From NCBI GenBank assembly GCA_934155625.1, contig CAKPHD010000001.1, forward strand, positions 4,948-68,947: DNA of 64,000 nucleotides, written 5' to 3'. Positions 1-10,063 of the stretch are shown piece after piece. Positions within the stretch are counted from its first letter, which is position 1; each line of letters begins with the position of its first letter. Source of the stretch: an uncultured Clostridia bacterium. Its GTDB lineage: Bacteria; Bacillota; Clostridia; TANB77; CAG-508. Below the pieces are notes generated by a model. The model searched no databases and was not told the origin of the DNA. It was given only the letters and a program-made list of their open reading frames with translations. Made by a program: the position numbers and the translations under genes.

Positions 1-1070
1 TCTGTAATTTCTCCTCTAAGCATCATATTGTCTTTTAGTTCTTTTACAGCATCTAATCTTTCTTGAATGTCTTTAACTTCCAAAAGAGGATCATTTAACC
101 ATCTTCTTAACAAACGTCCTCCCATAGATGTTGATGTTTTATCTAACACCCAAAGCAATGTTCCTTTTTTGCTTTTATCTCTCATCTTTTCTGTTATCTC
201 TAAGTTTCTTCTTGCATTGATATCTAATGCCATATATTTTGACAAATTATAAATTGTTATTGTGTTTATATGTTCTAGACTTGTCATTTGAGTTTCATTT
301 AAATACTCTAACAATGCATTTATTGATTTTACTGCTAATGGCTTTTCTTTTAGATTTGTTACTTCTCTTTTATTTTCAATTATATTGTAATCTAATGATA
401 AGTTTCCAACATCATCTGTAAAGAATTTATCACTAAATCTACTCATATACATAGAAAATCTTTCACGTATTTTATCCATTTCTTCTTGGCATTCAAACAT
501 CATTGAATTTGCTATTATTTCTGATGGTGCAAATCTTGCTATTTCATCTAATAATAGTGCAAAGTTGTTTTCACTCTTGATTTCACTACTATAAAATTCT
601 CCTGTTGAAATATCACATACGCTTATTCCAAAGTAAATTCCACTTTTGCAAATACTCATTATATAATTGTTTTTCTTTTCTTCTAGTAAATTGCTTTCTA
701 CTATTGTTCCAGGAGTAAGGATTCTTATTACCCCTCTTTTTACGATTCCTTTTGCTGTTTTAGGATCTTCTAATTGTTCACAAATAGCAACTTTATATCC
801 TTTTTCTATTAATTTTTCTGCATACACTTCTGCTGCATGATGTGGAATTCCTGCCATTGGTGCTCTTTCTGGTAATCCACAATCTTTTCCTGTTAGTGTT
901 ATTTCTAGCTCTCTTGCAGCTATTAATGCATCTTCAAAAAACATTTCGTAAAAATCACCTAATCTGTAAAATAATATGCAATCTTTATTTGCTTCTTTTG
1001 TTTCTATATATTTTTGCATCATTGGTGATATTACTGATCTATCTTCAATTTCTGCTATTGTTTGTGCCAT
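1..1070 (-). CDS. mutS: DNA mismatch repair protein MutS (N-terminal part, cut by window edge)
   Basis: The minus-strand reading from ATG 1070 begins MAQTIAEIEDRSVISPMMQ and contains RLGDFYEMFFEDA, the Phe-X-Glu mismatch-reading motif of MutS domain I. PMAGIPHHA and VAICEQLEDP follow, both typical of MutS. About 356 codons lie in the window; the clamp, lever and ATPase domains are beyond base 1. The protein recognises mismatches and recruits MutL. The start is one base after the miaB stop, and the GGAGA ribosome site lies inside the miaB 3' end, so the two are translationally coupled. miaB-mutS is a common Clostridia order. Family assignment is secure. Confidence 0.96.
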   Translation of the reverse strand, partial: MAQTIAEIEDRSVISPMMQKYIETKEANKDCILFYRLGDFYEMFFEDALIAARELEITLTGKDCGLPERAPMAGIPHHAAEVYAEKLIEKGYKVAICEQLEDPKTAKGIVKRGVIRILTPGTIVESNLLEEKKNNYIMSICKSGIYFGISVCDISTGEFYSSEIKSENNFALLLDEIARFAPSEIIANSMMFECQEEMDKIRERFSMYMSRFSDKFFTDDVGNLSLDYNIIENKREVTNLKEKPLAVKSINALLEYLNETQMTSLEHINTITIYNLSKYMALDINARRNLEITEKMRDKSKKGTLLWVLDKTSTSMGGRLLRRWLNDPLLEVKDIQERLDAVKELKDNMMLRGEIT

Positions 1071-1071
1071 T

Positions 1072-2457
1072 TTATCTTTCTCCTTTTAAATACCACATAT
1101 GTTCTGAAACTATTTTTAAGTCTATAATTTGATCTTTTAGTTCAGGACTTCCCTCAAAAATCACTACTTTGTTACTGTCTGTTCTTCCAGTTAATAAATC
1201 TGGATTATTTTTACTTGGCCCTTCTACTAGTACTTTTTGAATTGTTCCTATATATTTTTGATTATTTTCTGCAATTTGACTTTCTACTAATTCTTTTAGT
1301 CTATCAAATCTCTTGTGTTTGATGTCTTCTGGAATTTGATTTGTCATTTTATCTCCTGGTGTTCCAACTCTTCTTGAATATATAAACATATAAACTTGTT
1401 CAAAGCATACTTTTCTTACAACATCTAATGTATCTTCAAAGTCTTCTTCTGTTTCTCCTGCAAATCCGACTATTATATCTGTTGAAAGTGTTAGGTTTGG
1501 TATTCTTTTTTTCATTTTTTCTACTAATTCTAAATATTGTTCTTTTGTATATTTTCTGTTCATTAATTTTAATACATTTGTGCTTCCTGATTGAAGTGGT
1601 AAATGTACTAATTTGCAAACTTTTTCACAATCTGCAATCGCTTCTATTACATCATCTGTAAAGTCCTTTGGGTGTGGTGATACAAATCTTATTCTTTCTA
1701 TTCCGTCGATTTTATTTATTGCTCTTAGTAATGTTGCAAATGAATTTATTCCTTCATATTCTTTGCCTTCTTCTTTCCATTTTTCTGCTCTTAAATATGA
1801 ATTTACATTTTGACCTAATAGTGTAATTTCTTTATATCCTTCTTTTGCAAGTCCTTCTACTTCTGCTAATATATCTTTTGGATGTCTACTTCTTTCTCTT
1901 CCACGTACATATGGAACTATACAATATGTACAAAAGTTATTACATCCATACATTATTGTTACAGATGCTTTTATATTGCTTGTTCTTTTTATTGGAAGTC
2001 CTTCATATACTTCTCCATCTATATCTAATATGTCTTGTTGTTTCTTTTTTGTTTCTAATGTTTTATACAAATCTTCTGGAAAGTTTTGCAATGTATGTGT
2101 TCCAAATATAATGTCTGTATATGAGTAACTTTCATGTATTTTGTCTGTTATATGTTTTTCTTGCATCATACATCCACCTATTGCTATTATTGTTCCTCTT
2201 GTTTCTTTTACTTTTTTTAGTTCTCCTAATTTTCCGAATAACTTGTCTTCTGCATTTTCTCTTACACAACATGTATTAAATATTACTAAATCCGCTTCTT
2301 TGTAGTCTTCTGTTGGTTGGTACCCCATCTCTTCTACCATTCCACATAGCTTTTCTGAATCGTTTTCGTTTAGTTGGCATCCCATTGTTAGTATGTAATA
2401 TTTTAAGTTCTTTTCTTTATTTATTTCTTTTACTTTTTCTATGTATTTTGTTTCCAT
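1072..2457 (-). CDS. miaB: tRNA-2-methylthio-N6-dimethylallyladenosine synthase MiaB
   Basis: This is a 461-residue radical-SAM methylthiotransferase that adds a methylthio group to i6A37 of tRNAs reading UNN codons. The N-terminal UPF0004 domain holds the auxiliary-cluster cysteines (C27 in MGCQLN, C63 in FNTCC, C96 in IGGCM). The radical-SAM cluster is GCNNFCTYC at about 171-179 (C172, C176, C179). A C-terminal TRAM-like segment ends the protein. Length matches the family. It is co-transcribed with mutS downstream and lies 12 bases below the HipA-like kinase gene. The N-terminal extension of about 18 residues before YYILTMGC is usual for clostridial MiaB. Confidence 0.97.
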   Translation of the reverse strand: METKYIEKVKEINKEKNLKYYILTMGCQLNENDSEKLCGMVEEMGYQPTEDYKEADLVIFNTCCVRENAEDKLFGKLGELKKVKETRGTIIAIGGCMMQEKHITDKIHESYSYTDIIFGTHTLQNFPEDLYKTLETKKKQQDILDIDGEVYEGLPIKRTSNIKASVTIMYGCNNFCTYCIVPYVRGRERSRHPKDILAEVEGLAKEGYKEITLLGQNVNSYLRAEKWKEEGKEYEGINSFATLLRAINKIDGIERIRFVSPHPKDFTDDVIEAIADCEKVCKLVHLPLQSGSTNVLKLMNRKYTKEQYLELVEKMKKRIPNLTLSTDIIVGFAGETEEDFEDTLDVVRKVCFEQVYMFIYSRRVGTPGDKMTNQIPEDIKHKRFDRLKELVESQIAENNQKYIGTIQKVLVEGPSKNNPDLLTGRTDSNKVVIFEGSPELKDQIIDLKIVSEHMWYLKGER

Positions 2458-2469
2458 TTCGTTTTATTG

Positions 2470-3354
2470 TTACCTTTCTTTTATTTTTGTGTACGTGCTT
2501 AATAAGATTTTTTCATATCTTTCTTTTATTATTTTTTTATAAAACTCTTTTCTTATTTCAGTTATTTCAGGAGTTTGTTCAATTATATTATTTATTTTGT
2601 TTAAATCAATTAATGGAACAATTCTCAATACTGCATTATTACAGTCTTCATTATTTAGATTATTTATATATTCAAAATAATTTATTTTTTTTCCATTTTC
2701 TTTTAATGCTGATGTTGGAAATACATACACTCTAGCATTAATTTCATCTTCATTATTTATAATTTCTTTTATTCTTTCATCTGTTAATTGAGGATACAAA
2801 CATGATGCACAATCATATATTGGTGCTATCTCAACACTTTGTTTTGCTTCATCAATTAAGAATCCCCAGTTTCCATTATGTCTATCAAAGTTTCCTACAA
2901 GAGCATCTGCTATGAACATATTCCAGAAAAATTCTTTTAGTTCTTTTGCATCATATATTTGCTGCTCTTCTATGGTTTCTATTACTTCATTTAATTCTGT
3001 TCCATACCCATTTTTCGAGGTTTCTATCTGGCTATTTTTCAATTCTGCAAATTGTTTAAATATTTTTCCATATCTAGTAAAATCTTTACATGCAACTACG
3101 ATTTTAGTATTTTCTTGGCTAGAATAAGTTCCTAATATAGTTTCTTGCACTTCTAATCCTAATGTTCTAATAATTTCGCATGCAATATATTCAGATATGC
3201 AACTATTTGAATATTCATGTTCTTTAACTCCATCATTTACATTTGGAAATTTAAGCATGTATTCTTCATTATTATAAATAATACATATCTTTCCTCCATT
3301 TTTACCTCCATAATATCTAAATTTATTAATTTTGCAATTTGTAAAATCTATCAT
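2470..3354 (-). CDS. HipA/CtkA-like protein kinase
   Basis: This 294-residue protein is shorter than HipA (about 440) and near CtkA-type kinases. Visible kinase elements are YMLKFP (Lys35, ATP contact), ALVGNFDRHNGNWG at 151-164 (catalytic Asp157, Asn161) and IAPIYDCAS at 177-184 (Asp181, metal ligand). These match the HipA_C pattern. The N-terminal HipA_N domain is missing. The gene overlaps the upstream 72-codon gene by four bases, so the two form a coupled module. By family knowledge such kinases phosphorylate translation factors or act as toxins in toxin-antitoxin pairs; the substrate here is unknown. Fold assignment is good; toxin role is inference. Confidence 0.75.
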   Translation of the reverse strand: MIDFTNCKINKFRYYGGKNGGKICIIYNNEEYMLKFPNVNDGVKEHEYSNSCISEYIACEIIRTLGLEVQETILGTYSSQENTKIVVACKDFTRYGKIFKQFAELKNSQIETSKNGYGTELNEVIETIEEQQIYDAKELKEFFWNMFIADALVGNFDRHNGNWGFLIDEAKQSVEIAPIYDCASCLYPQLTDERIKEIINNEDEINARVYVFPTSALKENGKKINYFEYINNLNNEDCNNAVLRIVPLIDLNKINNIIEQTPEITEIRKEFYKKIIKERYEKILLSTYTKIKER

Positions 3355-3569
3355 TTTCCACCTCCATGAATATATTTTCTATATAAATAATCACATTGTT
3401 CTTCTGTTATTTCATTGTCAACATATGCACAATTAATTGATTGTTGCAATTCTCCCAACAAGCAATCTATAAGTGTTGATTTATTTTTTAATCCTTCTTT
3501 ATAATTTTTTAAGTCATCTTCTAAATATTTAGGCAAACATTTTTCTAATATCTCTTCTTTATATTCCAT
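3351..3569 (-). CDS. small partner protein of the HipA-like kinase
   Basis: A 72-residue acidic, helical protein beginning MEYKEEILEKCLPKYLEDD and ending YRKYIHGGGK. It overlaps the kinase start by four bases (ATGA type), which argues for stoichiometric co-expression. I recognise no DNA-binding helix-turn-helix, so it is not a classical HipB. It may be the antidote, an adaptor or a substrate of the kinase; the sequence does not decide. Spacing to addA (ending at 3655 on the same strand) suggests a separate transcript. Confidence 0.55.
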   Translation of the reverse strand: MEYKEEILEKCLPKYLEDDLKNYKEGLKNKSTLIDCLLGELQQSINCAYVDNEITEEQCDYLYRKYIHGGGK

Positions 3570-3654
3570 TTTTACTATCCTTTTTCTATCATCTTAAGTA
3601 TTTTATCACATTTTATATTAAAAATAAAGATTATTAACTAATTTTAAAACATTA

Positions 3655-6600
3655 CTATGCCAAAATTTCTATTTCTTTTTCCAAATAAGTAGAATAAATA
3701 TATACCTTATCCACTTTTTTCTGTAAAGCCTCTTCCAAAGCTTTTTTATACAACTTTAATTGAACCTTATATTTTTCAATCAAAATCTGTTCATTTCTAT
3801 CCTCAACATAATCTGTTTTAAAATCCACAAGCACAAGCTCATTTTGTGCATTAATATAAAACAAATCAATTACACCTTGAACCAAAATATTCTCTTCAAG
3901 CTCCTCCTTATAAATTTCCTTAGCAGGAATACTAATATAAAAAGCTTTTTCTCTTTGAACCACATGGGCATGAGTCATTTCGTCCCAAATCTTTGATTTT
4001 GTAAATTGATATACCTTACTAATATTAATTGCCTCTGCTTGTTTTTGCGTTATTATTTTTTGCATTACTAATTTAGCAATTAGTTCTTTTATATCATCAT
4101 ATTTATAAATTTCTTTAGTTAAATCCAGATTTTGCATACACAAATGAATTAATGTACCCTTTTCTGCATTAGTTATGCTTATTTCTTCATCATCTGCAAG
4201 GAATTTAGGTGTTGGAACTTCTACTTTATAAAAATCATCATTACACTCTTTTATTTCATCCTGCTCACTCATCGATTTTATCTCAGTTACAGAAGTCTTT
4301 GTCGGAATAACTGTCGCCTCACTAAATTTATATTTATATTCTAACAACTCAACTATATTTTTTTCTTCTTGCTTCTCTATCTTCACTTCTGACAACTTCT
4401 CTAGAATTTGTTCTGTAGTATTTTGAACTTTCTCTTTTTCAGTAGCACATTTTTTTATAATTTCATTTTTACTATATACATTTATAGTAGATAATTCTTT
4501 CATAATATCCTGATTGTATTTATATACAAGTTCAATCCAGTCTAAATAAGTTTTACACTTTTTCAACAAAATTGAGTTTAGTTCACTATATTTATCAGTC
4601 ATTTCTTGCAAATCTTTTTGTTTATCTGCTGTTGAATAACCTGTAATAATAAGCTTTTCTTTTGCTCTTGTTAATGCAACATATAGCACTCTCATCTCTT
4701 CTGACAAAGTTTCTAACATTATTTGATTTCTCATCGCTTGTTTAGATAGAGTATCATATTCAATTTGTCTGTCATAATCAATGTATTTTACACCTATTCC
4801 AATTTCTGGATGTAGCAAAATTTTATTATTTAAGTCTTGCATATTGAATTGCTTTCCTGTTCCAGATAAAAATACAACCGGAAATTCTAGACCTTTACTC
4901 TTGTGAATACTCATTATTCTGATTACATCATCATTTTCTCCTATTATTTTTGCAGAATCCATGTCTTTGCTACTTGTTTTTACTTTTTCTATATAATTTA
5001 TGAAGTTGAATAGTCCTTTAAAGCTGATACTTTCACATTGTTTGGCTCTTTCGAATAGTATTTTTAAGTTGGCTTGTCTTAATTCTCCATTTGTCATTAA
5101 TCCAACATAGTTGTAATACCCTGTGTCATTGTATATTTTCCAAATTAGTTCATCTAAGCTAAGATATTCCTGCTCTTTTCTCCACATTTCTAAATTGTTT
5201 AAAAACGCATCAATCTTCGTACGTAACTTAGTATCTACAGTATGTTTGGCTTTTAAAATTGTATTATAAAAATTGTCGTATTTATCACTTAGTCTAATTT
5301 CAACTAGTTCGTTATCTGTAAAGCCTCCAATCATAGACCTCATAACTGCTACTAAAGGAATTTCTTGTAATGGATTGTCTATAATTTTTAACAAACTCAT
5401 TATAGTCTGAATTTCTATACTTTCTAAGTATTCTGCTGATGAATCACTAAATACTGGCATTCCTAGATTTAATATTTCTTTTTCAAATATTGGCGCAGGT
5501 TCCTTTGTTGACCTTAATAATACCACTATATCCTTATATTTGATGTCTCTTTTTTCTTGTTTTTTTGCATCATATACTTGAAATTTATTTTCTATTAATT
5601 GCTTGATTCTATTTGCCACAAATTTTGCTTCTAATTCGATATTTTCTACTCTTTCTTTCTCCTCTTCATCATCACTGTTGTTTTCGTCTTCACTTGTGTC
5701 TTTCCATCCATTACCTGCCATTGTAGTCACTCTAACTTTTTGCTCTGCTGCCAAATCCTCATCCTCAACAGCATCATCTGTAAGCAATATATCAATCTCC
5801 GCTTTTAAATCTTGTTTTGTGTCTTCATAATTTGCTCCTAAATTCAAATATTCCTCTTCTGTATAGTTCAATTCTCCCAATTCTTCGCTCATTATACTTG
5901 CAAATATTTGATTAGAGAAATCTAGTACTTCTTTTCTACTTCTGAAATTTTTAAACAATTGAATTTTCAAGTCATCCTCAAAACCCTTGTTGCCTTTTGT
6001 TTGATATGTTTTGTATTTTTCTAAAAATAAATCTGGTCTTGCTTGTCTGAATTTATAAATACTTTGTTTTACATCTCCTACCATAAAAATGTTGTTTCCT
6101 CTTGAAATTGATGTCAAAATATATTCTTGTACTAGATTACTGTCTTGATATTCGTCAATTGCAATTTCTTCATATTTTTCTTGATATTTTTTTGCTATTT
6201 CTGATGGTTTGCCATCTTTATTTAATAATATTTTTAGTGCAAAATGTTCAACATCACTGAAATCCACAATATTTTTGTCCTTTTTTCGCTTTTCAAATTT
6301 TTGACCGAATTCTAGAATCATGTTTTCTAATTTTTTTAGAACATCATACATATCATTTATGTCTTCATTTGCTTCTTTTGAATTAAATATTAATATTTTT
6401 TCTGTTACTTTTTTTAAGTTTGCTTTTACTGTATCTCTTACTGATTTTGCAATATCCTTTGCTTCTAATGTTATTTTTTTATCTGTTGCCCAAGTTTTAA
6501 ATTTTATATTTGATGCAATCTCATAAGCCTTGTCCCATGAATCTAAATTTATTTTTAGCATTTCTAATTGCTCTATATCATCACTTATAATTAAGTAATA

Positions 6601-7356
6601 TTTTTCTAATTCAGGATATTTAGCTAAATTTTGTTTTTCCGCTTCTAATTTTAATTCCGCATCTTCTACAACTTCTTTTACTTGTTTTAACAATAGTTTT
6701 CCCCAGATTGTATCAGCAAAATTTTCTTCTAGTTTATCTGATAAATTGAACATTTCTATCTTCTCATTTAGCCACTTTTCTGGAAATGGATTACTTTGAA
6801 TATATGTATAGATTTTCAAAATCAATTCTTTTAGTGGGGTGTCATCTTTATAACTCGTATATGTATTTATCAATTTTGTAAAATCTTTGTCTTCTGCTTC
6901 GTATTTTTCTTCGAATAAATCTTCTAACACATCTTGCTTTAATATTTCAATCTCTGTAGTATCACCTATTCTAAAGTTTGGAGCTATATCTATCTCGAAA
7001 AAATTATTTCTTACAACGTCTAAGCAAAAAGAATCTATTGTGCATATACTCGCTTTATTTAACAAAGTTACTTGTCTTTGCAATTTCTCATTTTCTGGCT
7101 TTTCATCTATCTTTTTGTATATTGCATTTAATACTCTTTCTCTCATTTCTGATGCTGCTGCATTTGTAAATGTTACTACTAATAGTTTGTCTATATCTAT
7201 ATTTTCATTTATTATTTTGTTTATTATTCTTTCTACTAATACTGCTGTTTTTCCACTTCCGGCAGCTGCTGCAACTAATATATTACTACCTTTTTCGTAT
7301 ATTGCTTGTTTTTGTTCTTCTGTCCATTTCACTTCATTTGCCATACTTTTTTTCAT
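3655..7356 (-). CDS. addA: ATP-dependent helicase/nuclease subunit A (AddA)
   Basis: A 1233-residue UvrD-type helicase fused to a RecB-family nuclease, acting with AddB in double-strand break resection. Walker A (VAAAAGSGKTAVLVERI, about 28-44), Walker B-like AIDEYQDSN, helicase motif IMSIHKSKGLEFPVV and a late motif RVLYVALTRAKEKLIITG are present. The C-terminal nuclease carries the ELVLVDFKTDYV motif near residue 1180. Length matches AddA. The first Met (MKKSMANEVKW) has upstream AGGAAAG; the Met at residue 5 is an alternative start. addB, normally just upstream, is not in this window; the upstream neighbour is a divergent small gene. Confidence 0.95.
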   Translation of the reverse strand: MKKSMANEVKWTEEQKQAIYEKGSNILVAAAAGSGKTAVLVERIINKIINENIDIDKLLVVTFTNAAASEMRERVLNAIYKKIDEKPENEKLQRQVTLLNKASICTIDSFCLDVVRNNFFEIDIAPNFRIGDTTEIEILKQDVLEDLFEEKYEAEDKDFTKLINTYTSYKDDTPLKELILKIYTYIQSNPFPEKWLNEKIEMFNLSDKLEENFADTIWGKLLLKQVKEVVEDAELKLEAEKQNLAKYPELEKYYLIISDDIEQLEMLKINLDSWDKAYEIASNIKFKTWATDKKITLEAKDIAKSVRDTVKANLKKVTEKILIFNSKEANEDINDMYDVLKKLENMILEFGQKFEKRKKDKNIVDFSDVEHFALKILLNKDGKPSEIAKKYQEKYEEIAIDEYQDSNLVQEYILTSISRGNNIFMVGDVKQSIYKFRQARPDLFLEKYKTYQTKGNKGFEDDLKIQLFKNFRSRKEVLDFSNQIFASIMSEELGELNYTEEEYLNLGANYEDTKQDLKAEIDILLTDDAVEDEDLAAEQKVRVTTMAGNGWKDTSEDENNSDDEEEKERVENIELEAKFVANRIKQLIENKFQVYDAKKQEKRDIKYKDIVVLLRSTKEPAPIFEKEILNLGMPVFSDSSAEYLESIEIQTIMSLLKIIDNPLQEIPLVAVMRSMIGGFTDNELVEIRLSDKYDNFYNTILKAKHTVDTKLRTKIDAFLNNLEMWRKEQEYLSLDELIWKIYNDTGYYNYVGLMTNGELRQANLKILFERAKQCESISFKGLFNFINYIEKVKTSSKDMDSAKIIGENDDVIRIMSIHKSKGLEFPVVFLSGTGKQFNMQDLNNKILLHPEIGIGVKYIDYDRQIEYDTLSKQAMRNQIMLETLSEEMRVLYVALTRAKEKLIITGYSTADKQKDLQEMTDKYSELNSILLKKCKTYLDWIELVYKYNQDIMKELSTINVYSKNEIIKKCATEKEKVQNTTEQILEKLSEVKIEKQEEKNIVELLEYKYKFSEATVIPTKTSVTEIKSMSEQDEIKECNDDFYKVEVPTPKFLADDEEISITNAEKGTLIHLCMQNLDLTKEIYKYDDIKELIAKLVMQKIITQKQAEAINISKVYQFTKSKIWDEMTHAHVVQREKAFYISIPAKEIYKEELEENILVQGVIDLFYINAQNELVLVDFKTDYVEDRNEQILIEKYKVQLKLYKKALEEALQKKVDKVYIYSTYLEKEIEILA

Positions 7357-7458
7357 TCCTTTCCTAGGTTATGTTTTTGCTCTACTCTAATAATTATATG
7401 CATTTTACCATAGAGGTGAAAAAAAGTACACATATTAATACAATTTTTGTCATTTTTC

Positions 7459-7487
7459 TTGACTTTATGTTTACTTTATGCTAAAAT
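7459..7487 (+). promoter_or_regulatory. sigma-A-type promoter of the 7556 gene
   Basis: TTGACT at 7459-7464 and TAAAAT at 7482-7487 are separated by 17 bases. They lie 68 bases before the start codon of the downstream gene. Confidence 0.7.
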
Positions 7488-7555
7488 ATTTTTGTAATTC
7501 GTTAACTTAGTTCCTTGTTTAAAGGAACTCTCTTTCAATATTGGAGGTCACATAA

Positions 7556-7867
7556 ATGGAAAAAAGACCAAAAATACGATTTGTAGATTCTTATGAAGAT
7601 GCACCAGATAATGCCAGATATATTCTTAGATATCAAATCGATGGTAGTTGGCTTCTTCAAGAATATCAAGATGAAGTTCAATCAGATTTAGGCGAATTCA
7701 GAGATGTAGTTCATGAAAAATTTCATACAATCTTAGAAGAATGTCTCAAATTAATGGACACCAACTTTACATTATGGGTTGAAAAACCTGCTTGGATGTA
7801 TGCAAATGCAGAATTTGACAACATGATGAATGATCTTGCAGCATCTATAAATGAAATCTACGAATAA
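7556..7867 (+). CDS. conserved-looking small acidic protein, unknown function
   Basis: A 103-residue soluble acidic protein beginning MEKRPKIRFVDSYEDAPDN with a clear GGAGGT ribosome site at 7543-7548. It has no signal peptide, membrane segment or recognised domain; the composition (many Asp/Glu, several Trp) suggests a compact cytosolic protein. It is a single-gene unit: a consensus promoter in front and a strong intrinsic terminator immediately behind. It is divergent from addA. I do not recognise a family. Confidence 0.75.
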   Translation: MEKRPKIRFVDSYEDAPDNARYILRYQIDGSWLLQEYQDEVQSDLGEFRDVVHEKFHTILEECLKLMDTNFTLWVEKPAWMYANAEFDNMMNDLAASINEIYE

Positions 7868-7874
7868 GAACAAA

Positions 7875-7903
7875 AAGAAGGAACTGCTTGTTCCTTCTTT
7901 TTA
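7875..7903. terminator. bidirectional intrinsic terminator between the 7556 gene and pnp
   Basis: A perfect 10-bp stem (AAGAAGGAAC / GTTCCTTCTT) with a 5-base loop has T-rich flanks on both strands, so it can end both converging transcripts. Confidence 0.85.
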
Positions 7904-10063
7904 TTCTTCTTCATTTTTGTTTTCTTCTTCAACTTCCTCTTCTAAGATTTTTTCTTGACTTAAATCAACTAAATCTTTCATAGTAAGGTTAATTTTACCT
8001 TGGTCATCAATTCCAATAACTTTAACAGGAACTTTATCACCAGGTTTAACATAATCTTCAACCTTATTAACTCTTTCTTTAGCTATCTTAGAAATATGAA
8101 CCAAACCTTCTTTACCTCCACCAATATCAACAAAAGCACCAAATGAAGTAGTTCTAGTAACTGTTCCATAATAAATTTGTCCAACTTCAAATTCTCTAAC
8201 AATATCTTCTATCATATCTAATGCTTGATATGCTTTATCTTGGTCTGGAGAATAAATCATAACTTGTCCATCTTCTTCGATGTCAATTTTAACACCTGTT
8301 GCATCAATTATTTTATTAATTGTTTCTCCACCTTTACCGATTACATCTTTGATTTTTTCAACTTTAATTTGAGTTGTAACAATTTGTGGTGCATATGGAG
8401 AAAGTTCTTCTCTTGGTTCAGCAATAACTGGCTTCATAATATCATCTAAAATGTATTGTCTTGCTTTTTTAGTTCTAGCAAAAGCTTCTTCAATTATTTT
8501 ATATGATAATCCATCAACTTTGATATCAACTTGGATAGCTGTAATACCTTTTTCTGTTCCACCAACTTTGAAATCCATATCTCCGAAGAAATCTTCAAGA
8601 CCTTGGATATCTGTTAACATTACATAATCATCTGGATTTTCTGGGTTTGTTACTAAACCTGTAGAAATACCAGCAACTGGTCTTTTAATTGGAACACCTG
8701 CATCCATCAAAGATAATGTGCTTCCACAAATACTTGCTTGTGATGTTGAACCATTTGAAGATAATACTTCTGATACAACTCTTATAGCATAAGGGAATTC
8801 TTCTTTTGATGGAAGTACTGGAACCAATGCTTTTTCTGCTAAAGCACCATGACCAATTTCTCTTCTTCCAGGTCCTCTTGATGGTCTAGCTTCTCCAACA
8901 CTGTATGCTGGGAAGTTATATTGATGCATATATCTTTTTGATGTTTCTGTATCAATTCCATCTAAGTCTTGTTCTTCGCTTAACATTCCTAATGTTACTA
9001 TTGACATTACTTGAGTTTGACCTCTTGTAAATATCGCACTTCCATGTGTACGAGGTAATACTCCAGCTTCGCATGATAATGGTCTTATCTCATCAATTGC
9101 TCTTCCGTCAACTCTTTTGTGCTCATAGAATATCATATCTCTTACGCATTTTTTCTCTAATTTATAAATAGCTTCTCCAATTTCTTGAGTTCTTTCTGTT
9201 GCTGCTTCTTCTCCTATTTTTTCTGTAACTGCTGCTGTTATTTCGTCTGATAATGCTGCTACATTGTTGTCTCTAGTTTCTTTATCAACTTCTTGAACAG
9301 CAATTTTCATTTTTTCTGTGAAATTGTTTTCTAAAAATTCATATAAATCATGGTCAACTGCAAATGATTTGTATTCAAATTTTGGCTTTCCAATTTCATC
9401 TTTCATTTTTTGAATAAATTTACATATTTTTTGTATTTCTGCATGTCCTTTTTTGATTGCCTCTAACATAATATCATCTGGAACTTCATTAGCTCCGGCT
9501 TCAATCATTGCAACTTTTTCAGCTGTTCCTGCAACTGTTAAAGTTAAATCACTTTTTTCTCTTTGAGCTTCTGTTGGGTTTATAACGATTTCTCCATCAA
9601 CTAAACCTACATTTACTGCAGCTGTTGGTCCACCAAATGGAATATCAGAAATTGATAAAGCTGCTGAAGCTCCTATCATTGCTGCTACTTCTGGTGAATT
9701 ATCTTGTTCTACACATAGAACTGTCGCAACAACTACAACATCATTTCTAAAATCTTTTGGGAATAATGGTCTTAAAGGTCTGTCAATTGCTCTTGATGTT
9801 AATATTGCTTTGTCACTTGGTTTTCCTTCTCTTTTTTGATAAGAACCTGGAATTTTTCCAACTGAATATAATTTTTCTTCATAATCTACTGATAATGGGA
9901 AGAAATCAATCCCATCTCTTGGTTCTTTTGATGCTGTAACATTTACCATTACTACAGTATCTCCATATTTTACAACTACACTTCCATTTGCTAGTCCACA
10001 TAGTTTGCCTGTTTCTATTACAAGTTTTCTTCCTGCTAATTCTGTTTCATAACTTTTAAACAT
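7901..10063 (-). CDS. pnp: polyribonucleotide nucleotidyltransferase (PNPase)
   Basis: A 720-residue phosphorolytic 3'-5' exoribonuclease of the RNA decay machinery. Two RNase PH domains flank an alpha-helical domain. They are followed by a KH domain (IKDVIGKGGETINKII) and an S1 domain (GTVTRTTSFGAFVDIGGG). The catalytic region DIQGLEDFFGDMDFKVGGT is intact. The acidic tail (EEEVEEENKNEEE) is typical. The order rpsO-pnp is conserved in bacteria, although here 378 bases separate the two. Confidence 0.98.
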   Translation of the reverse strand: MFKSYETELAGRKLVIETGKLCGLANGSVVVKYGDTVVMVNVTASKEPRDGIDFFPLSVDYEEKLYSVGKIPGSYQKREGKPSDKAILTSRAIDRPLRPLFPKDFRNDVVVVATVLCVEQDNSPEVAAMIGASAALSISDIPFGGPTAAVNVGLVDGEIVINPTEAQREKSDLTLTVAGTAEKVAMIEAGANEVPDDIMLEAIKKGHAEIQKICKFIQKMKDEIGKPKFEYKSFAVDHDLYEFLENNFTEKMKIAVQEVDKETRDNNVAALSDEITAAVTEKIGEEAATERTQEIGEAIYKLEKKCVRDMIFYEHKRVDGRAIDEIRPLSCEAGVLPRTHGSAIFTRGQTQVMSIVTLGMLSEEQDLDGIDTETSKRYMHQYNFPAYSVGEARPSRGPGRREIGHGALAEKALVPVLPSKEEFPYAIRVVSEVLSSNGSTSQASICGSTLSLMDAGVPIKRPVAGISTGLVTNPENPDDYVMLTDIQGLEDFFGDMDFKVGGTEKGITAIQVDIKVDGLSYKIIEEAFARTKKARQYILDDIMKPVIAEPREELSPYAPQIVTTQIKVEKIKDVIGKGGETINKIIDATGVKIDIEEDGQVMIYSPDQDKAYQALDMIEDIVREFEVGQIYYGTVTRTTSFGAFVDIGGGKEGLVHISKIAKERVNKVEDYVKPGDKVPVKVIGIDDQGKINLTMKDLVDLSQEKILEEEVEEENKNEEE

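Noticed and set aside
6887..7390. 167-codon plus-strand ORF opposite addA
   Set aside because: It is the antisense shadow of the conserved AddA helicase domain, without a ribosome site or recognisable product.
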